64,000 bases of DNA from Bradyrhizobium centrolobii (GTDB lineage: Bacteria > Pseudomonadota > Alphaproteobacteria > Rhizobiales > Xanthobacteraceae). Shown in pieces: positions 51,502 to 60,343 of the stretch (positions are counted from its first letter, which is position 1; each line of letters begins with the position of its first letter). The stretch covers positions 21,349 to 85,348 of the forward strand of contig NZ_LUUB01000129.1 in the NCBI RefSeq assembly GCF_001641635.1, written 5' to 3'. Position numbers and translations under genes: made by a program. Below the pieces are notes generated by a model that saw only the letters and a list, made by a program, of their open reading frames with translations, was not told the DNA's origin and did not search any database.

Positions 51502-53049
51502 TCAGGCCGGTGTGGGGTCGAGCGTGGTCGACCACAGCGCAACGTCGGCGCGGTCGCGCAAGGTCACCGTCATCTGGCCGGAGGTGCCGTCGATCCTGAC
51601 GTGACCGAAGAACTGCATGCCGGCGGATGGCGGCAGGTTCTGCTTGTCGAGGCCGGGTGCCTTGATGAAGCGGACGTCGGGACCGAAGGTGTTGTCGAGC
51701 TCGTTCGGACCGAAGGTGCCGGCGTGCAGCGGGCCCGAAACGAATTCCCAGAACGGCTCGAAGTCCTGGAATTGCGCCTTGTTCGGATCGTAGTAGTGCG
51801 CAGCGGCGTAGTGCACGTCCGCGGTCAGCCACACCGTGTTCCTGATCGGCGCCATCTTGATGAAGCGCAGGAGGTCGGCGATCTCGAGCTCGCGGCCGCG
51901 CGGCGGACCATCGCCTTGCGCGAAGGCTTCCGAGCCCTTCTTGTTGGCGGCGTCGTCATAGACGATCAGGCTGAGCGGCATGTCGGAGGCGATCACCTTC
52001 CAGGTCGCGCGCGAGTTGAGCAGGCCGCGCTTCAGCCACGCCATCTGATCCGGCCCGAGGAAGTAGGCCGCGGGGCCATAGGCCGTCTCCTGGTTCGGAC
52101 CGTTGGGGCCGCGATAGCTGCGCTCGTCCAGCACGAACACGTCCAGATGCGGGCCGTAGGAGATCTGGCGATAGACCCGGCCCGGCTCCACGATGCTCTC
52201 GCGCATCGGATACATCTCGTGGAAGGCGCGCGCGGCGCGGGCCGCAAGCAGCGTGATGTTGCGCTCCTTGTAGGAAGCCGGCAGCTCCTTCGACAGCGAC
52301 CAGTTGTTGGTCACCTCGTGATCGTCCCACTGCACGAAGACCGGCACCTCGGCATTGAAGGCGCGGACATTGTCGTCGGTGAAATTGTATTTGTGCGCGG
52401 CGCGATACTCGTCCAGCGTCTCGGCGACCTTGGCCTTCTCGGGGATCGTGACGTTCTTCCAGATCTTGCCGTCGGCGAGTTTGACCTCGGACTGGATCGG
52501 GCCGTCGGCATAGATGGTATCGCCGGAATGCAGGAGAAAATCCGGTCGGTGCTTGCGCATGGCCGAGAAGGTGAACATGCCGCCGTCATCGGGATTGATG
52601 CCCCAGCCCTGGCCGGCGACGTCGCCACCCCAGACGAAGCTGACGTCGCGGCGGTCGGCGGGCGCGGTGCGGAAGCGGCCGATCACCGGCTCGCCCTCGA
52701 TCGCGGTGTGGGAGAGGTCGCGGAAGCGGACGCGGTAGAAGATGTCCTGGCCCGCGGGAAGGTTTTCCAGCAGCATTTTTGCGGTGAAGTCGCTCTCGGG
52801 CAGCGCCGCGATCGGCGGCAGCGCGCGGGCGTCCTTGAAAGATTCCGTGGTCGCCACCTCGACCAGCATTTGCGACGGGCGGTCAGCGCGCGCCCAGACC
52901 ACGCCGCCGTCGACGGTGACGTCGCCGGACTGAACGCCATGGGTGATCGCCGGCCGGTCGGCGGCACGCGACAGATGCGGCATCGCGATCGCGCCAAGCG
53001 CACCGGCGCTGGTGGAGAGGAAACGGCGGCGGGAGAATTTGATGGTCAT
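51502..53049 (-). CDS. phoD: PhoD-family alkaline phosphatase/phosphodiesterase
   Basis: A 515-residue protein with a Tat signal (KFSRRRFLSTSAGALGAIAM), the PhoD N-terminal domain (ITHGVQSGDVTVDGGVVWARAD) and the metallophosphatase domain: FLLHSGDTIYADGP, QWDDHEVTNNW with the conserved Asp, His and Asn, and the late WLTADVHYAAAHYY. It is exported folded to the periplasm and releases phosphate from phospho-mono- and diesters, with Ca and Fe in characterised members. The start at 53,049 places the Tat signal at the N-terminus; the longer frame adds ten residues. Confidence 0.93.
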   Translation of the reverse strand: MTIKFSRRRFLSTSAGALGAIAMPHLSRAADRPAITHGVQSGDVTVDGGVVWARADRPSQMLVEVATTESFKDARALPPIAALPESDFTAKMLLENLPAGQDIFYRVRFRDLSHTAIEGEPVIGRFRTAPADRRDVSFVWGGDVAGQGWGINPDDGGMFTFSAMRKHRPDFLLHSGDTIYADGPIQSEVKLADGKIWKNVTIPEKAKVAETLDEYRAAHKYNFTDDNVRAFNAEVPVFVQWDDHEVTNNWSLSKELPASYKERNITLLAARAARAFHEMYPMRESIVEPGRVYRQISYGPHLDVFVLDERSYRGPNGPNQETAYGPAAYFLGPDQMAWLKRGLLNSRATWKVIASDMPLSLIVYDDAANKKGSEAFAQGDGPPRGRELEIADLLRFIKMAPIRNTVWLTADVHYAAAHYYDPNKAQFQDFEPFWEFVSGPLHAGTFGPNELDNTFGPDVRFIKAPGLDKQNLPPSAGMQFFGHVRIDGTSGQMTVTLRDRADVALWSTTLDPTPA

Positions 53050-53088
53050 GGCGGGTTCGTTTCGAGGCTGAGGTCGCAAGGTGCACCG

Positions 53089-53175
53089 TCATTCCGCGAG
53101 ATGGCACACCTGGTTTCCGTCGATTCTTATGCTCGTGATTTCGGGTTCGCGCTTCGCGCATCCCGGAATGACATC
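53089..53175. repeat. Extragenic palindrome downstream of the TAXI-type gene
   Basis: GTCATTCCGCGAGATG at the left and CGCATCCCGGAATGAC at the right are imperfect reverse complements; GATTTCGGGTTCGCGCTTCGCG lies between. It is a diverged member of the 28,580 family. Confidence 0.6.
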
Positions 53176-53240
53176 GGAAGAATGTCGCTCAGTCCAGCTA
53201 TATTGGGACAATGTGACGCAGCAATTACGCGTGCAAGTGC

Positions 53241-54686
53241 TTACGCGTTGCCGGCGGCCCGGAATTGCGCGCCGGCGCGTTGCAGATTCTGCGGCAGGCT
53301 GAGCAGCACCGCCTTGCGGTCGGCGACTGCCGCGTGGAACTGCTCGAGCGCGATGTTGAATGCCGTGAGCGGGCCGTCATCGATGGCGCCATGATCGAAG
53401 CAGCGCAGCGTATCGCGCAGGATATCGTCGGCCTCGGCCTGCATCTGGTCGAGCTCCTCGGTCGTCTCGCTCTTCCGCGCGGCGGCGATCATGTCGAGCA
53501 GCCGTTCGCGCAAATGGCTGTTGTTGTCGCGCTCGTCCTTCCTCAAATAGCCCGCGAACCAGGCGCCGAGCGATCCCATGGCGGAGAGCGCCATCAGGCC
53601 CCACCAGATGTAATCGCTGTATTTGTCGAGGAAGGTCTTTTCTTCGCCGTCGACGAAGGCGGCGGCACCCGGATGCACGGGGATCACGGCATCCTTGTCG
53701 GTGTCGGGCGTTTCGATCTTCGCGGCCAGCGGGAATTCCGCGACCAGTTGCTGACGTACGGCAAAGAGCTGTCGGGTGAGGGCCGCGACGGTGGTATCCG
53801 ACAGGCCTTTGCGCGCCACGATGTGGTGGGAAAAGCTGATCGTCTTGACCTCGTCATCAGGACGGGCGGGCGAGCCGCCATAGGTGCCCGCAGGAATCTC
53901 GGCGGATTCGTAAGCCGGATGGTTCTGCGCGATCGCATCCGCGGAATCGATGGCGAGGAACGTCGGCGCGCCGCCCTCCTTGACCGATGCTGCGATCGCG
54001 TCCGCCGTGATCTTGCTGTTGACCGGACCTGCCGCGAGATAGACGTCGGCCTTCTGGGTCTTGATCGCCTCGGCGACCTCATTGGCCGGGAATTGCACGA
54101 CCTCAACCTTTGCGGGATCGACGCCGTATTGCTGGAGGATCACCTTGAGCAGGTTGACATTGGCCTGTGTGCGGCCGACCACGCCGACGCGATGGCCGGC
54201 AAGCTGCGCGACCTTGGTGATCTTGGCGCCTTTCTTCTTGCCCTTGCCGGGCACGGCCCACAGCACCACGACGTTCTTGCGCAAGGTCGCGACGGCCTGC
54301 GCGTTCTTCGGCACGTCGAGATCGCCGCGCACGATGGCGAGATCCGCCTTGCCTGCCGCGAGCGCGTCTGCGCTCGCAGTCGCGCCGTCGGTCTGGATCG
54401 GGCGCAGCCGCACATAGCCCTTGCTCTGCGCGAAAGCCTGCGTCAGCGTCTGGACGACCTTCACGTCATCGCTGTTGGCGGGACCGACCGCGATCTTCAG
54501 CGTCACCGGCCGCATCGCGAAATAGTAGCCGCCGACGAGTGTGCCGATGATTGCAAGCACCAAGGCCAGGGACACGAGCATCGTCTTCCGCGCTGCCGAT
54601 CGCGGCGAGGGCGGAGTGGGCGTTTCGGCCAGGTCGAGACCCCCGGTCATCGATTTCCCAGTCAGGCGCTTGAGGCTCAGTTTCAT
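53241..54686 (-). CDS. TAXI-type solute-binding protein with membrane anchors
   Basis: A 481-residue protein. A cytoplasmic N-terminus is followed by a membrane segment (TMLVSLALVLAIIGTLVGGYYF), a periplasmic binding domain that starts TLKIAVGPANSDDVKVVQTLTQ and contains KADLAIVRGDLDVP and VGVVGRTQANVNLLK (all typical of TAXI/NMT1-type proteins), a second membrane segment (YIWWGLMALSAMGSLGAWFAGY) and a cytoplasmic helical tail. No TRAP permease genes are nearby, so transport is doubtful and sensing is equally possible. Confidence 0.85.
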   Translation of the reverse strand: MKLSLKRLTGKSMTGGLDLAETPTPPSPRSAARKTMLVSLALVLAIIGTLVGGYYFAMRPVTLKIAVGPANSDDVKVVQTLTQAFAQSKGYVRLRPIQTDGATASADALAAGKADLAIVRGDLDVPKNAQAVATLRKNVVVLWAVPGKGKKKGAKITKVAQLAGHRVGVVGRTQANVNLLKVILQQYGVDPAKVEVVQFPANEVAEAIKTQKADVYLAAGPVNSKITADAIAASVKEGGAPTFLAIDSADAIAQNHPAYESAEIPAGTYGGSPARPDDEVKTISFSHHIVARKGLSDTTVAALTRQLFAVRQQLVAEFPLAAKIETPDTDKDAVIPVHPGAAAFVDGEEKTFLDKYSDYIWWGLMALSAMGSLGAWFAGYLRKDERDNNSHLRERLLDMIAAARKSETTEELDQMQAEADDILRDTLRCFDHGAIDDGPLTAFNIALEQFHAAVADRKAVLLSLPQNLQRAGAQFRAAGNA

Positions 54687-54836
54687 CTTGGCCGGCGATT
54701 TACGCCCGTAATTGTAGCAAATTTCTTGTCCGGCGGGGTTACATCTCCGTCATGGTTAGCGGATGGACGAAACCCGTATGAACCCCGGCGTCAGCAGGGT
54801 GTTAGGGTAAAGTTCCCCTGAAACACGGAGGCGATC

Positions 54837-55139
54837 ATGGCGGAGCGGCTATCGGCGGAGGCGCGCAGGCAGGCGTTGACCGGGATACCGGGCTGGGTCG
54901 AGGTCGGCGGGCGCGAGGCGATCGGGAAGACCTTTGTCTTCAAGGATTTCAACGAGGCTTTCGGCTTCATGACGCGCGCGGCGCTCGTCGCCGAGAAGAT
55001 GGATCACCACCCCGAATGGCGCAACGTCTACAAGACCGTCGAGGTGGTGCTGGCGACCCATGACGCCGGCGGCGTCACGGCGCTCGACATCGAACTCGCT
55101 AAGACCATGAACGCCATCGCCAAGCTTACACCTGGCTGA
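54837..55139 (+). CDS. phhB: 4a-hydroxytetrahydrobiopterin (pterin-4-alpha-carbinolamine) dehydratase
   Basis: A 100-residue protein with the catalytic motif KMDHHPEWRNVYKTVEV (two histidines and the tryptophan), and the ending DIELAKTMNAI. It dehydrates 4a-hydroxytetrahydropterin to recycle the cofactor of phenylalanine hydroxylase, although no such hydroxylase gene is in the window. In many bacteria it may have another pterin-related role. The gene stands alone, divergent from the TAXI gene. Confidence 0.94.
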   Translation: MAERLSAEARRQALTGIPGWVEVGGREAIGKTFVFKDFNEAFGFMTRAALVAEKMDHHPEWRNVYKTVEVVLATHDAGGVTALDIELAKTMNAIAKLTPG

Positions 55140-55227
55140 CGTCTTGTAGGGTGCGGTGGCATCCCCATCTTGTGATCAGCACTGCGTGCGGCCATCCGCC
55201 GCGCCGGGCTGAACGGGGAGTTTGAGC

Positions 55228-55617
55228 ATGGCCGCCGAACACAGCGTCGGCTTCGAGCCGGCCGATCGGCTCGCGGAGGATCGTGAGAGCGTGCGCCGCC
55301 GCTTCTGGCGAAAGCTGAAGCATGTCGCGGCGCGGCTGCCGTTCGCGGAGGATCTGCTTGCCGCCTATTATTGCGCCTTCGACAGGCAGACGCCGCGCCA
55401 CGTGCAGGCGTCGCTGCTCGGCGCCCTCGCCTACTTCATCCTGCCGTTCGACTTCATCCCCGACGTGATGCCGATGCTCGGCTTCACCGATGACGCCGCC
55501 GTGCTCGCCACCGCCATTCGTCTGGTCGCGAGCCACATCACACCGGAGCATCGCGAAGCCGCTCGCGCCGCGCTGAAGCGCGGTGTGGGCCAGGCGGAGG
55601 CGGAAGCCACGCAGTAA
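55228..55617 (+). CDS. YkvA/DUF1232 family membrane protein
   Basis: A 129-residue protein. The DUF1232 core DRQTPRHVQASLLGALAYFILPFDFIPDVMPMLGFTDDAAVL (in parts) includes the L-P-x-D-x-I-P-D and G-x-x-D-D-x-x-V blocks. Two hydrophobic stretches suggest membrane association. Function is unknown. The ATG at 55,228 follows GGGGAG; the TTG two codons earlier is less likely. Confidence 0.9.
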   Translation: MAAEHSVGFEPADRLAEDRESVRRRFWRKLKHVAARLPFAEDLLAAYYCAFDRQTPRHVQASLLGALAYFILPFDFIPDVMPMLGFTDDAAVLATAIRLVASHITPEHREAARAALKRGVGQAEAEATQ

Positions 55618-55639
55618 CCCGCGCGCGACGTACTCTGCT

Positions 55640-55742
55640 GTCATTCCCCGCGAAGGCGGGGAATCCAGTACGCCGCGGCCTCTCCGTATCCTCACACTGT
55701 CTCTGGAATACCGGATCGCCCGCACAAGGCGGGCGATGACAG
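55640..55742. repeat. Extragenic palindrome, 'GTCATTCCCCGCGAAGGCGGGG' family
   Basis: GTCATTCCCCGCGAAGGCGGGG at the left and CCCGCACAAGGCGGGCGATGAC at the right are each hairpins and pair at their ends; the centre holds GTCTCTGGAATACCGG, whose reverse complement recurs at 48,519. It lies between convergent genes. Confidence 0.75.
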
Positions 55743-55785
55743 CATGTTTGTGGATCTCTCTCGCCAGGAATCCGCAGCGACGTTC

Positions 55786-56952
55786 TTACTTCTTCTCCGG
55801 CTTCGCCTGCGCCCGCGCATTCTCCGCGTCCCAGGCCTGGAACTGCTTGAACAGCGTCTCCCTGTCCGCGTCGGACACTCTCGCGGCCGCCGGATTCTGT
55901 TTCAGGAAGGCCTCGAAGCGCTGCCGCGTCACCGGCTCGACACCGTGCCGGTCGAGCCATTGCTGCGCCACCGGCAACCTGTTCCAGCCCGAGAGGGGCG
56001 CTGCGAGCGAAACCTCCTTCCACTTGGGATGGAAGGGCGGGTTCTGCAGCGACGGGAATTTCGTGAAGAACGCGTCCACGAACAGCGAAAGCTTGCGATA
56101 GCGATCGGTGTTCGGCGCCCAATTGTAGGCCGCAAGCACCGCAGGTACCGCGATCGTGTCCACGCTCTCGCCGTCCTTGATCAGGTTGGGATAGTCCTTG
56201 GACGTCAGTGTCGCGGGCAGGTAGTCGCTCTGGAGCGGCTTTGCATAGTCCACGCCCGCGAGATGGAAGCGGCCGTCATTGCTGAAGGTCGAGACCGACT
56301 TGTACGGCTTGCCGCCGACGACGATGACGGCATCGATCTCGCCGGCCTTCAGCTTCTCCATCGCGATCCGCTGCTCGACGTAGACGAAGTTCGCCTTGAT
56401 CCCGAGCCGTTCGAACACGGTGAGCGCAGTGACGAAGGTGCCGCCATTGGGCAGGTCGACGCTGACCGTCTTGCCTTCGAGATCCTTGAGGGTCGCGACC
56501 GATTTCGGCGCGATCACCTGCATCTCTTCATTGTAGAGCTTCGTCACGTAGGTGAACTGCTTCTTGATGTCCTTGGCGAAGCCCTTGCGTTCGAGATAGT
56601 CGAGCGTGTCGGCTCGCACGACGCCGAGATCGACGCCCTGCAGGAACAGGATGTCGGCGACGCTCTGCACCGAGCCGCGGCCGACGATCGGCAGCACGCG
56701 GATCTTGTTGCCATCGTCGAGCACGGAGGCGAGGTCGGCGCCGAACTGCACATAGGTGCCGCCGATCGTGCCGGTGATCAGCGTGACGGTATTGGCGTTC
56801 AGCGCCTGCTTGGTCGAGGTCGATCCGAACTGGAAGATGGCCTTCAGGCTGTCCGAGACCTTGGCCGGATCGTATTCGGCCTGCTCGGCCCGGGCGGCAA
56901 AGGCACACACGGTCATGATGGCGGCAAGCGCCATTTTCGAAGCAAAACGCAT
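55786..56952 (-). CDS. TAXI-family TRAP transporter solute-binding protein
   Basis: A 388-residue periplasmic protein. The signal peptide MRFASKMALAAIMTVCAFA is followed by the TAXI core: NTVTLITGTIGGTYVQFGADLASVLD, SVADILFLQGVDLGVVRAD and LEGKTVSVDLPNGGTFVTALTVFERLG (in parts). These proteins usually deliver carboxylates to a fused TRAP permease, but no permease gene is beside it. The second TAXI-type gene at 53,241 has a different layout with two membrane anchors. Confidence 0.9.
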   Translation of the reverse strand: MRFASKMALAAIMTVCAFAARAEQAEYDPAKVSDSLKAIFQFGSTSTKQALNANTVTLITGTIGGTYVQFGADLASVLDDGNKIRVLPIVGRGSVQSVADILFLQGVDLGVVRADTLDYLERKGFAKDIKKQFTYVTKLYNEEMQVIAPKSVATLKDLEGKTVSVDLPNGGTFVTALTVFERLGIKANFVYVEQRIAMEKLKAGEIDAVIVVGGKPYKSVSTFSNDGRFHLAGVDYAKPLQSDYLPATLTSKDYPNLIKDGESVDTIAVPAVLAAYNWAPNTDRYRKLSLFVDAFFTKFPSLQNPPFHPKWKEVSLAAPLSGWNRLPVAQQWLDRHGVEPVTRQRFEAFLKQNPAAARVSDADRETLFKQFQAWDAENARAQAKPEKK

Positions 56953-56970
56953 GATATCCCCTAACGAGTT

Positions 56971-57822
56971 CTAATTTTGAAATTGGGCAAGGCGCTGCCG
57001 CGCCTCCGCCGATCCGAGCGCCGCGGCCTTCTGGTACCAGTCGCGCGCGGCCGTCAGGTCGGGGGTAATGCTCCGCGTGTCCTTGGTGCCGAGCACCGCC
57101 GGGTCATAGGTCTGCGCCAGCATAAACGCTGCCGTTGCATCCTGTGCATATGCCGCGCGTTCGAGCAGGAGGCGTGCCGCGACGATGTCGCCGACGCCCA
57201 GCAGGCTCTTCGCGCGCGCCATCAGCCCGGCCAGCGTGTCGGCGTCGAGTGTCTTGACAACGGGCGGAGGAGACGCAGGCGCAGGTTGTGCCGCGACGGG
57301 AGCGGGTGCCTGGGCCTGCAGCGCGGTCTGGTAGGCGGTCGCGATCGCCTCGCGGCTCGGCGTCGACGGTGCCGGCACATCCCGCGTATCTGCGCTCGCC
57401 AGCGTGGTGTTGGCCACGCGTGTCGGATCTTTGAGCGGGGTTTGCAGTGCGGCCGGTGGATTGGCCGCAGTCACAGCCTGGGCCGGAGCCGCGCTCATTA
57501 AAGCACTGGCATTAGCGGCGATGAGGCTCCGAACGTCGGGCTGAAACAGCGTGACCAAAATCGCCGCGGCGGACACACCCAGAACGGCGGCGAGAACGCG
57601 CGGGAGGATCCTGGCTCTGGTTTGCAACACGAGTGGCTCGAACTCCCGCGGATCCGGCGCGCTCAGCGGATCGGACAGGAAGAGTGGGATCGGATCGTCC
57701 GGTGACAGATCGGCCCGTCTGGCACGCGTGCGGATATAGGACGCGGCGGGCGGATATGATGCGGTTTGATCGGCGTCGAGCGCTCTCGACTCGCTGGACA
57801 GACGATAGGCCGTCGTCTCCAT
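56971..57822 (-). CDS. Membrane-anchored Sel1/TPR-like protein
   Basis: A 283-residue protein starting METTAYRLSS after GGGGAG. Residues up to about 85 are cytoplasmic and Ser/Pro-rich; one membrane segment (LPRVLAAVLGVSAAAILVTLF) follows at about 90-110; a Pro/Ala-rich linker comes next; and the C-terminus has two helical repeats: LMARAKSLLGVGDIVAARLLLERAA and ARDWYQKAAALGSAEARQRLAQ, which match the Sel1/TPR consensus. It is 18 bases upstream of the TAXI gene on the same strand, so the two are probably one operon. The role is unknown. Confidence 0.83.
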   Translation of the reverse strand: METTAYRLSSESRALDADQTASYPPAASYIRTRARRADLSPDDPIPLFLSDPLSAPDPREFEPLVLQTRARILPRVLAAVLGVSAAAILVTLFQPDVRSLIAANASALMSAAPAQAVTAANPPAALQTPLKDPTRVANTTLASADTRDVPAPSTPSREAIATAYQTALQAQAPAPVAAQPAPASPPPVVKTLDADTLAGLMARAKSLLGVGDIVAARLLLERAAYAQDATAAFMLAQTYDPAVLGTKDTRSITPDLTAARDWYQKAAALGSAEARQRLAQFQN

Positions 57823-58157
57823 GGTGATGCTCCCCATTACTACGCAACGCAGGGGCATTCCCGACTTCAGTCTTCTTGCTTTTGTCCAGAAGCGCCCCAG
57901 CAAACTGGAACCCGTAAATCGCAATTTGAATCAGCCCAAAAGACGTCAGCGGTTTGCGCGAATCGGGAAATTTTTGGGTTTAATTGGGGCGAGGGGGCGA
58001 AATTCACCATAATTTTGGCGGTGGTGGCTCAGGAACGCTGAAGCGTAGTATTGCGGCGGCGACTTCCGACCCCCTGTCATGAAGATGTCGTCATGGCCTG
58101 GGCCGCCATGACGACATCGAGAGTACCGAAAGTGTCGCCACGAAGGCGCGCACGAAC
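57823..58157. other. Gene-free stretch with a 14-bp inverted repeat
   Basis: No gene is seen. The first half is AT-richer than the window (AAATTTTTGGGTTTAATTGG), as in a promoter region for the gene at 57,822. At 58,084-58,118, GATGTCGTCATGGC and GCCATGACGACATC are exact reverse complements around seven bases; it lies 40 bases after the quinone oxidoreductase stop and may be its terminator. Confidence 0.6.
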
Positions 58158-59132
58158 TCAAGGGTGCAGGATCACCTTGCCCATGGCCTGGCGTCCGGCG
58201 AGCACCTTCAGCGCATCCGCCGTCTGTGCCAGCGGGAAGGTGCGGTCGACATGCGAGGAGATCTTTCCTTCTGCCGTCCACTTCACGAGCTTCTCGAGAT
58301 TGGCGCGGTTCTTCGCCGGGTTGAGTCGCGTCCATGCGCCCCAGAACACGCCGCGGATGTCGCAGCCTTTCAGCAGCGCGAGGTTCAGCGGCATTTTCGG
58401 AATGTCGCCGGCGGCAAAGCCGATCACGAGGAAGCGGCCCTCCCAGGCGATCGAGCGCAGTGCCTGCTCGGCATAAGCGCCGCCCACGGGATCGAAGATG
58501 ATGTCGACGCCCTTGCCGTCGGTGAGCTTGCGCAGGCCTTCCTTCAGGTCTTCCTTGCCATAGTTGAGCGTGAGCTCGGCGCCATGCGCCTTCGCGAAGG
58601 CGAGCTTCTCATCCGACGAGGCGCAGGCGATCACCTTCAGGCCCATCAGCTTGCCGAGCTCGCAGGCGGCAAGGCCGGTGCCGCCGGCCGCGCCGAGCAC
58701 TGCGAGCGTCTCGCCGGGCTTCGGGCTCGCGCGATCTTCCAGCGCATGCAGCGCCGTGCCGTAGATGATGATGATGCCGGCGGCGCGGTCGTAGTCGAGA
58801 TTGTCGGGAATCTTCACGATCGATGCGGCCGGCAGCGCGATCTTCTCACGCGCGCCATTGTGGCCGCAGGATGCAACGACGCGGTCGCCGACCTTGAGAT
58901 CAGTGACGCCGGGCCCGATGCTCTCGATCGCGCCCGCGACTTCCGCTGCCGGCGAGAACGGGAAGGGCGGCTTGATCTGGTACTTGCCCTGAATCATCAG
59001 GATGTCGAAAAAGTTCAGCGCCGCGGCCTTGATCGCGATTACCGCTTCGCCCGGTCCGGCCACCGGATCCGGCACGTCCGCCAGAACGAGATCGTCCGGT
59101 TGGCAATATTGCGTGCAGAGGATTGCTTTCAT
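58158..59132 (-). CDS. NADPH:quinone oxidoreductase-like protein
   Basis: A 324-residue zinc-independent medium-chain dehydrogenase. The N-terminal catalytic half ends in RVVASCGHNGAREKIALPA, and the cofactor-binding motif LAVLGAAGGTGLAACELGKLMG is clear, followed by DIIFDPVGGAYAEQALRSIAWEGR. The zinc-binding cysteines of alcohol dehydrogenases are absent. It would reduce quinones or enoyl compounds with NADPH in the cytosol. No operon partners. Confidence 0.92.
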   Translation of the reverse strand: MKAILCTQYCQPDDLVLADVPDPVAGPGEAVIAIKAAALNFFDILMIQGKYQIKPPFPFSPAAEVAGAIESIGPGVTDLKVGDRVVASCGHNGAREKIALPAASIVKIPDNLDYDRAAGIIIIYGTALHALEDRASPKPGETLAVLGAAGGTGLAACELGKLMGLKVIACASSDEKLAFAKAHGAELTLNYGKEDLKEGLRKLTDGKGVDIIFDPVGGAYAEQALRSIAWEGRFLVIGFAAGDIPKMPLNLALLKGCDIRGVFWGAWTRLNPAKNRANLEKLVKWTAEGKISSHVDRTFPLAQTADALKVLAGRQAMGKVILHP

Positions 59133-59244
59133 GGCGGCACCTAAGCGTTTCAGGATGGAATTATAGTTTGCTCGTTTCTGCCGGATTTAGGCACGGGCGA
59201 CAATCCGGTTTCTTTGCCGAATACTGCGCGTGAGCCTATCCTCG

Positions 59245-59365
59245 CGTCATTGCGAGCCAAGCGAAGCAATCCAGAATCCGTGCCGTGGAAAATAGTCCGG
59301 ATCGCTTCGTGGAGCCTGTCATCGGGCCACGCTTTGCGCGGACCCGCTGGCTCGCAATGACGGGA
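59245..59365. repeat. Extragenic palindrome, 'GTCATTGCGAGCCAA' family
   Basis: GTCATTGCGAGCCAAGCGAAG at the left pairs with TGGCTCGCAATGAC at the right, with inner GGATCGCTTCGTGGAG. It is between two divergent genes and is another kind of repeat common in Bradyrhizobium-like genomes. Confidence 0.75.
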
Positions 59366-59388
59366 GCATCGAAGGAGGGATTCAAACG

Positions 59389-60228
59389 ATGTTTGAAACA
59401 GGTCTGCTCAAGGACAAGCGCATCCTCGTCACCGGCGGCGGCTCCGGCCTCGGCGCCGCGATGGCGCGCCGCTTCCTCATCCTCGGCGCTGAGCTCGTGA
59501 TCTGCGGCCGCAAGCTCGACCGACTTGAGGCGACTGCGACGGAGATGCGCGAGCAGACCGGCGGCAAGATCACCACGATCGCCTGCGACATCCGTCAAGG
59601 TGCTGCCGTCGATGATATGATGGACGCGATCTGGCGCGAGGCGCCGCTCGATATTCTCGTCAACAATGCTGCCGCGACCTTCATTGCGCAGAGCGAGCAT
59701 CTGTCGTTCCGCGCCGCGGATGCGATCCTGGCTCCGACGCTGCACGGCGCGATGTATTGCACGCTCGCGGCCGGCAGGCGCTGGATCGAGGGCAAGCATA
59801 ACGGCGTTGTGCTCTCGATCCTCTCGACGTCGACCATCACCGGCCGCGCCTTCACCGTGCCGTCCGCGATGGCGAAGTCGGCGGTGCTGGCGATGACCAA
59901 AAGTCTTGCGGTGGAATGGGGCCCAAAGGGCATCCGCACCGTCGCGATCGCACCGGGGCCGTTCCCGACCGCCGGCGCTTCCGGACAGTTGCGCCCGGAG
60001 GGCCGTGACGAGGGCTGGGCCTCGCGCAATCCGCTCGGCCGCACCGGCGAGCACAGCGAACTGGCTGATCTCGCCAGCTTTCTGGTCTCGGACCACGCGG
60101 GTTACATCAATGGCGAGATGGTGGTGATCGACGGCGGCGCGCACCTGCGCAGTTCCGGCGCCGAGGATCTGTTGCGCTGGACCGACGCACAATGGGCCGA
60201 ACAGCGCGCCGCTCGCGCCAGGGGCTAG
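59389..60228 (+). CDS. SDR of the 2,4-dienoyl-CoA reductase type
   Basis: A 279-residue SDR. The nucleotide-binding motif VTGGGSGLGAAMARRF and NNAAATF are standard. The catalytic tyrosine motif YxxxK is replaced by S-A-M-A-K in FTVPSAMAKSAVLAMTKSLAVEWGPKGIR. This is how peroxisomal and mitochondrial 2,4-dienoyl-CoA reductases look (VPSASAK), and VAIAPGPFPTAG follows in the same way. I therefore prefer a DECR-like role in unsaturated fatty-acid breakdown to a generic SDR. The ATG at 59,389 follows GGAGGGATTC. Confidence 0.88.
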   Translation: MFETGLLKDKRILVTGGGSGLGAAMARRFLILGAELVICGRKLDRLEATATEMREQTGGKITTIACDIRQGAAVDDMMDAIWREAPLDILVNNAAATFIAQSEHLSFRAADAILAPTLHGAMYCTLAAGRRWIEGKHNGVVLSILSTSTITGRAFTVPSAMAKSAVLAMTKSLAVEWGPKGIRTVAIAPGPFPTAGASGQLRPEGRDEGWASRNPLGRTGEHSELADLASFLVSDHAGYINGEMVVIDGGAHLRSSGAEDLLRWTDAQWAEQRAARARG

Positions 60229-60343
60229 CCGCGTTCCGGCGCTAACTGCCTTCCCAAATTAGGCTTTCCCGGTTATCCCTGCCTGGGGACACGACTCAAG
60301 CGGGCCATCTTCCAGTCACAATATTGAGGGAACCACTCGGGCC

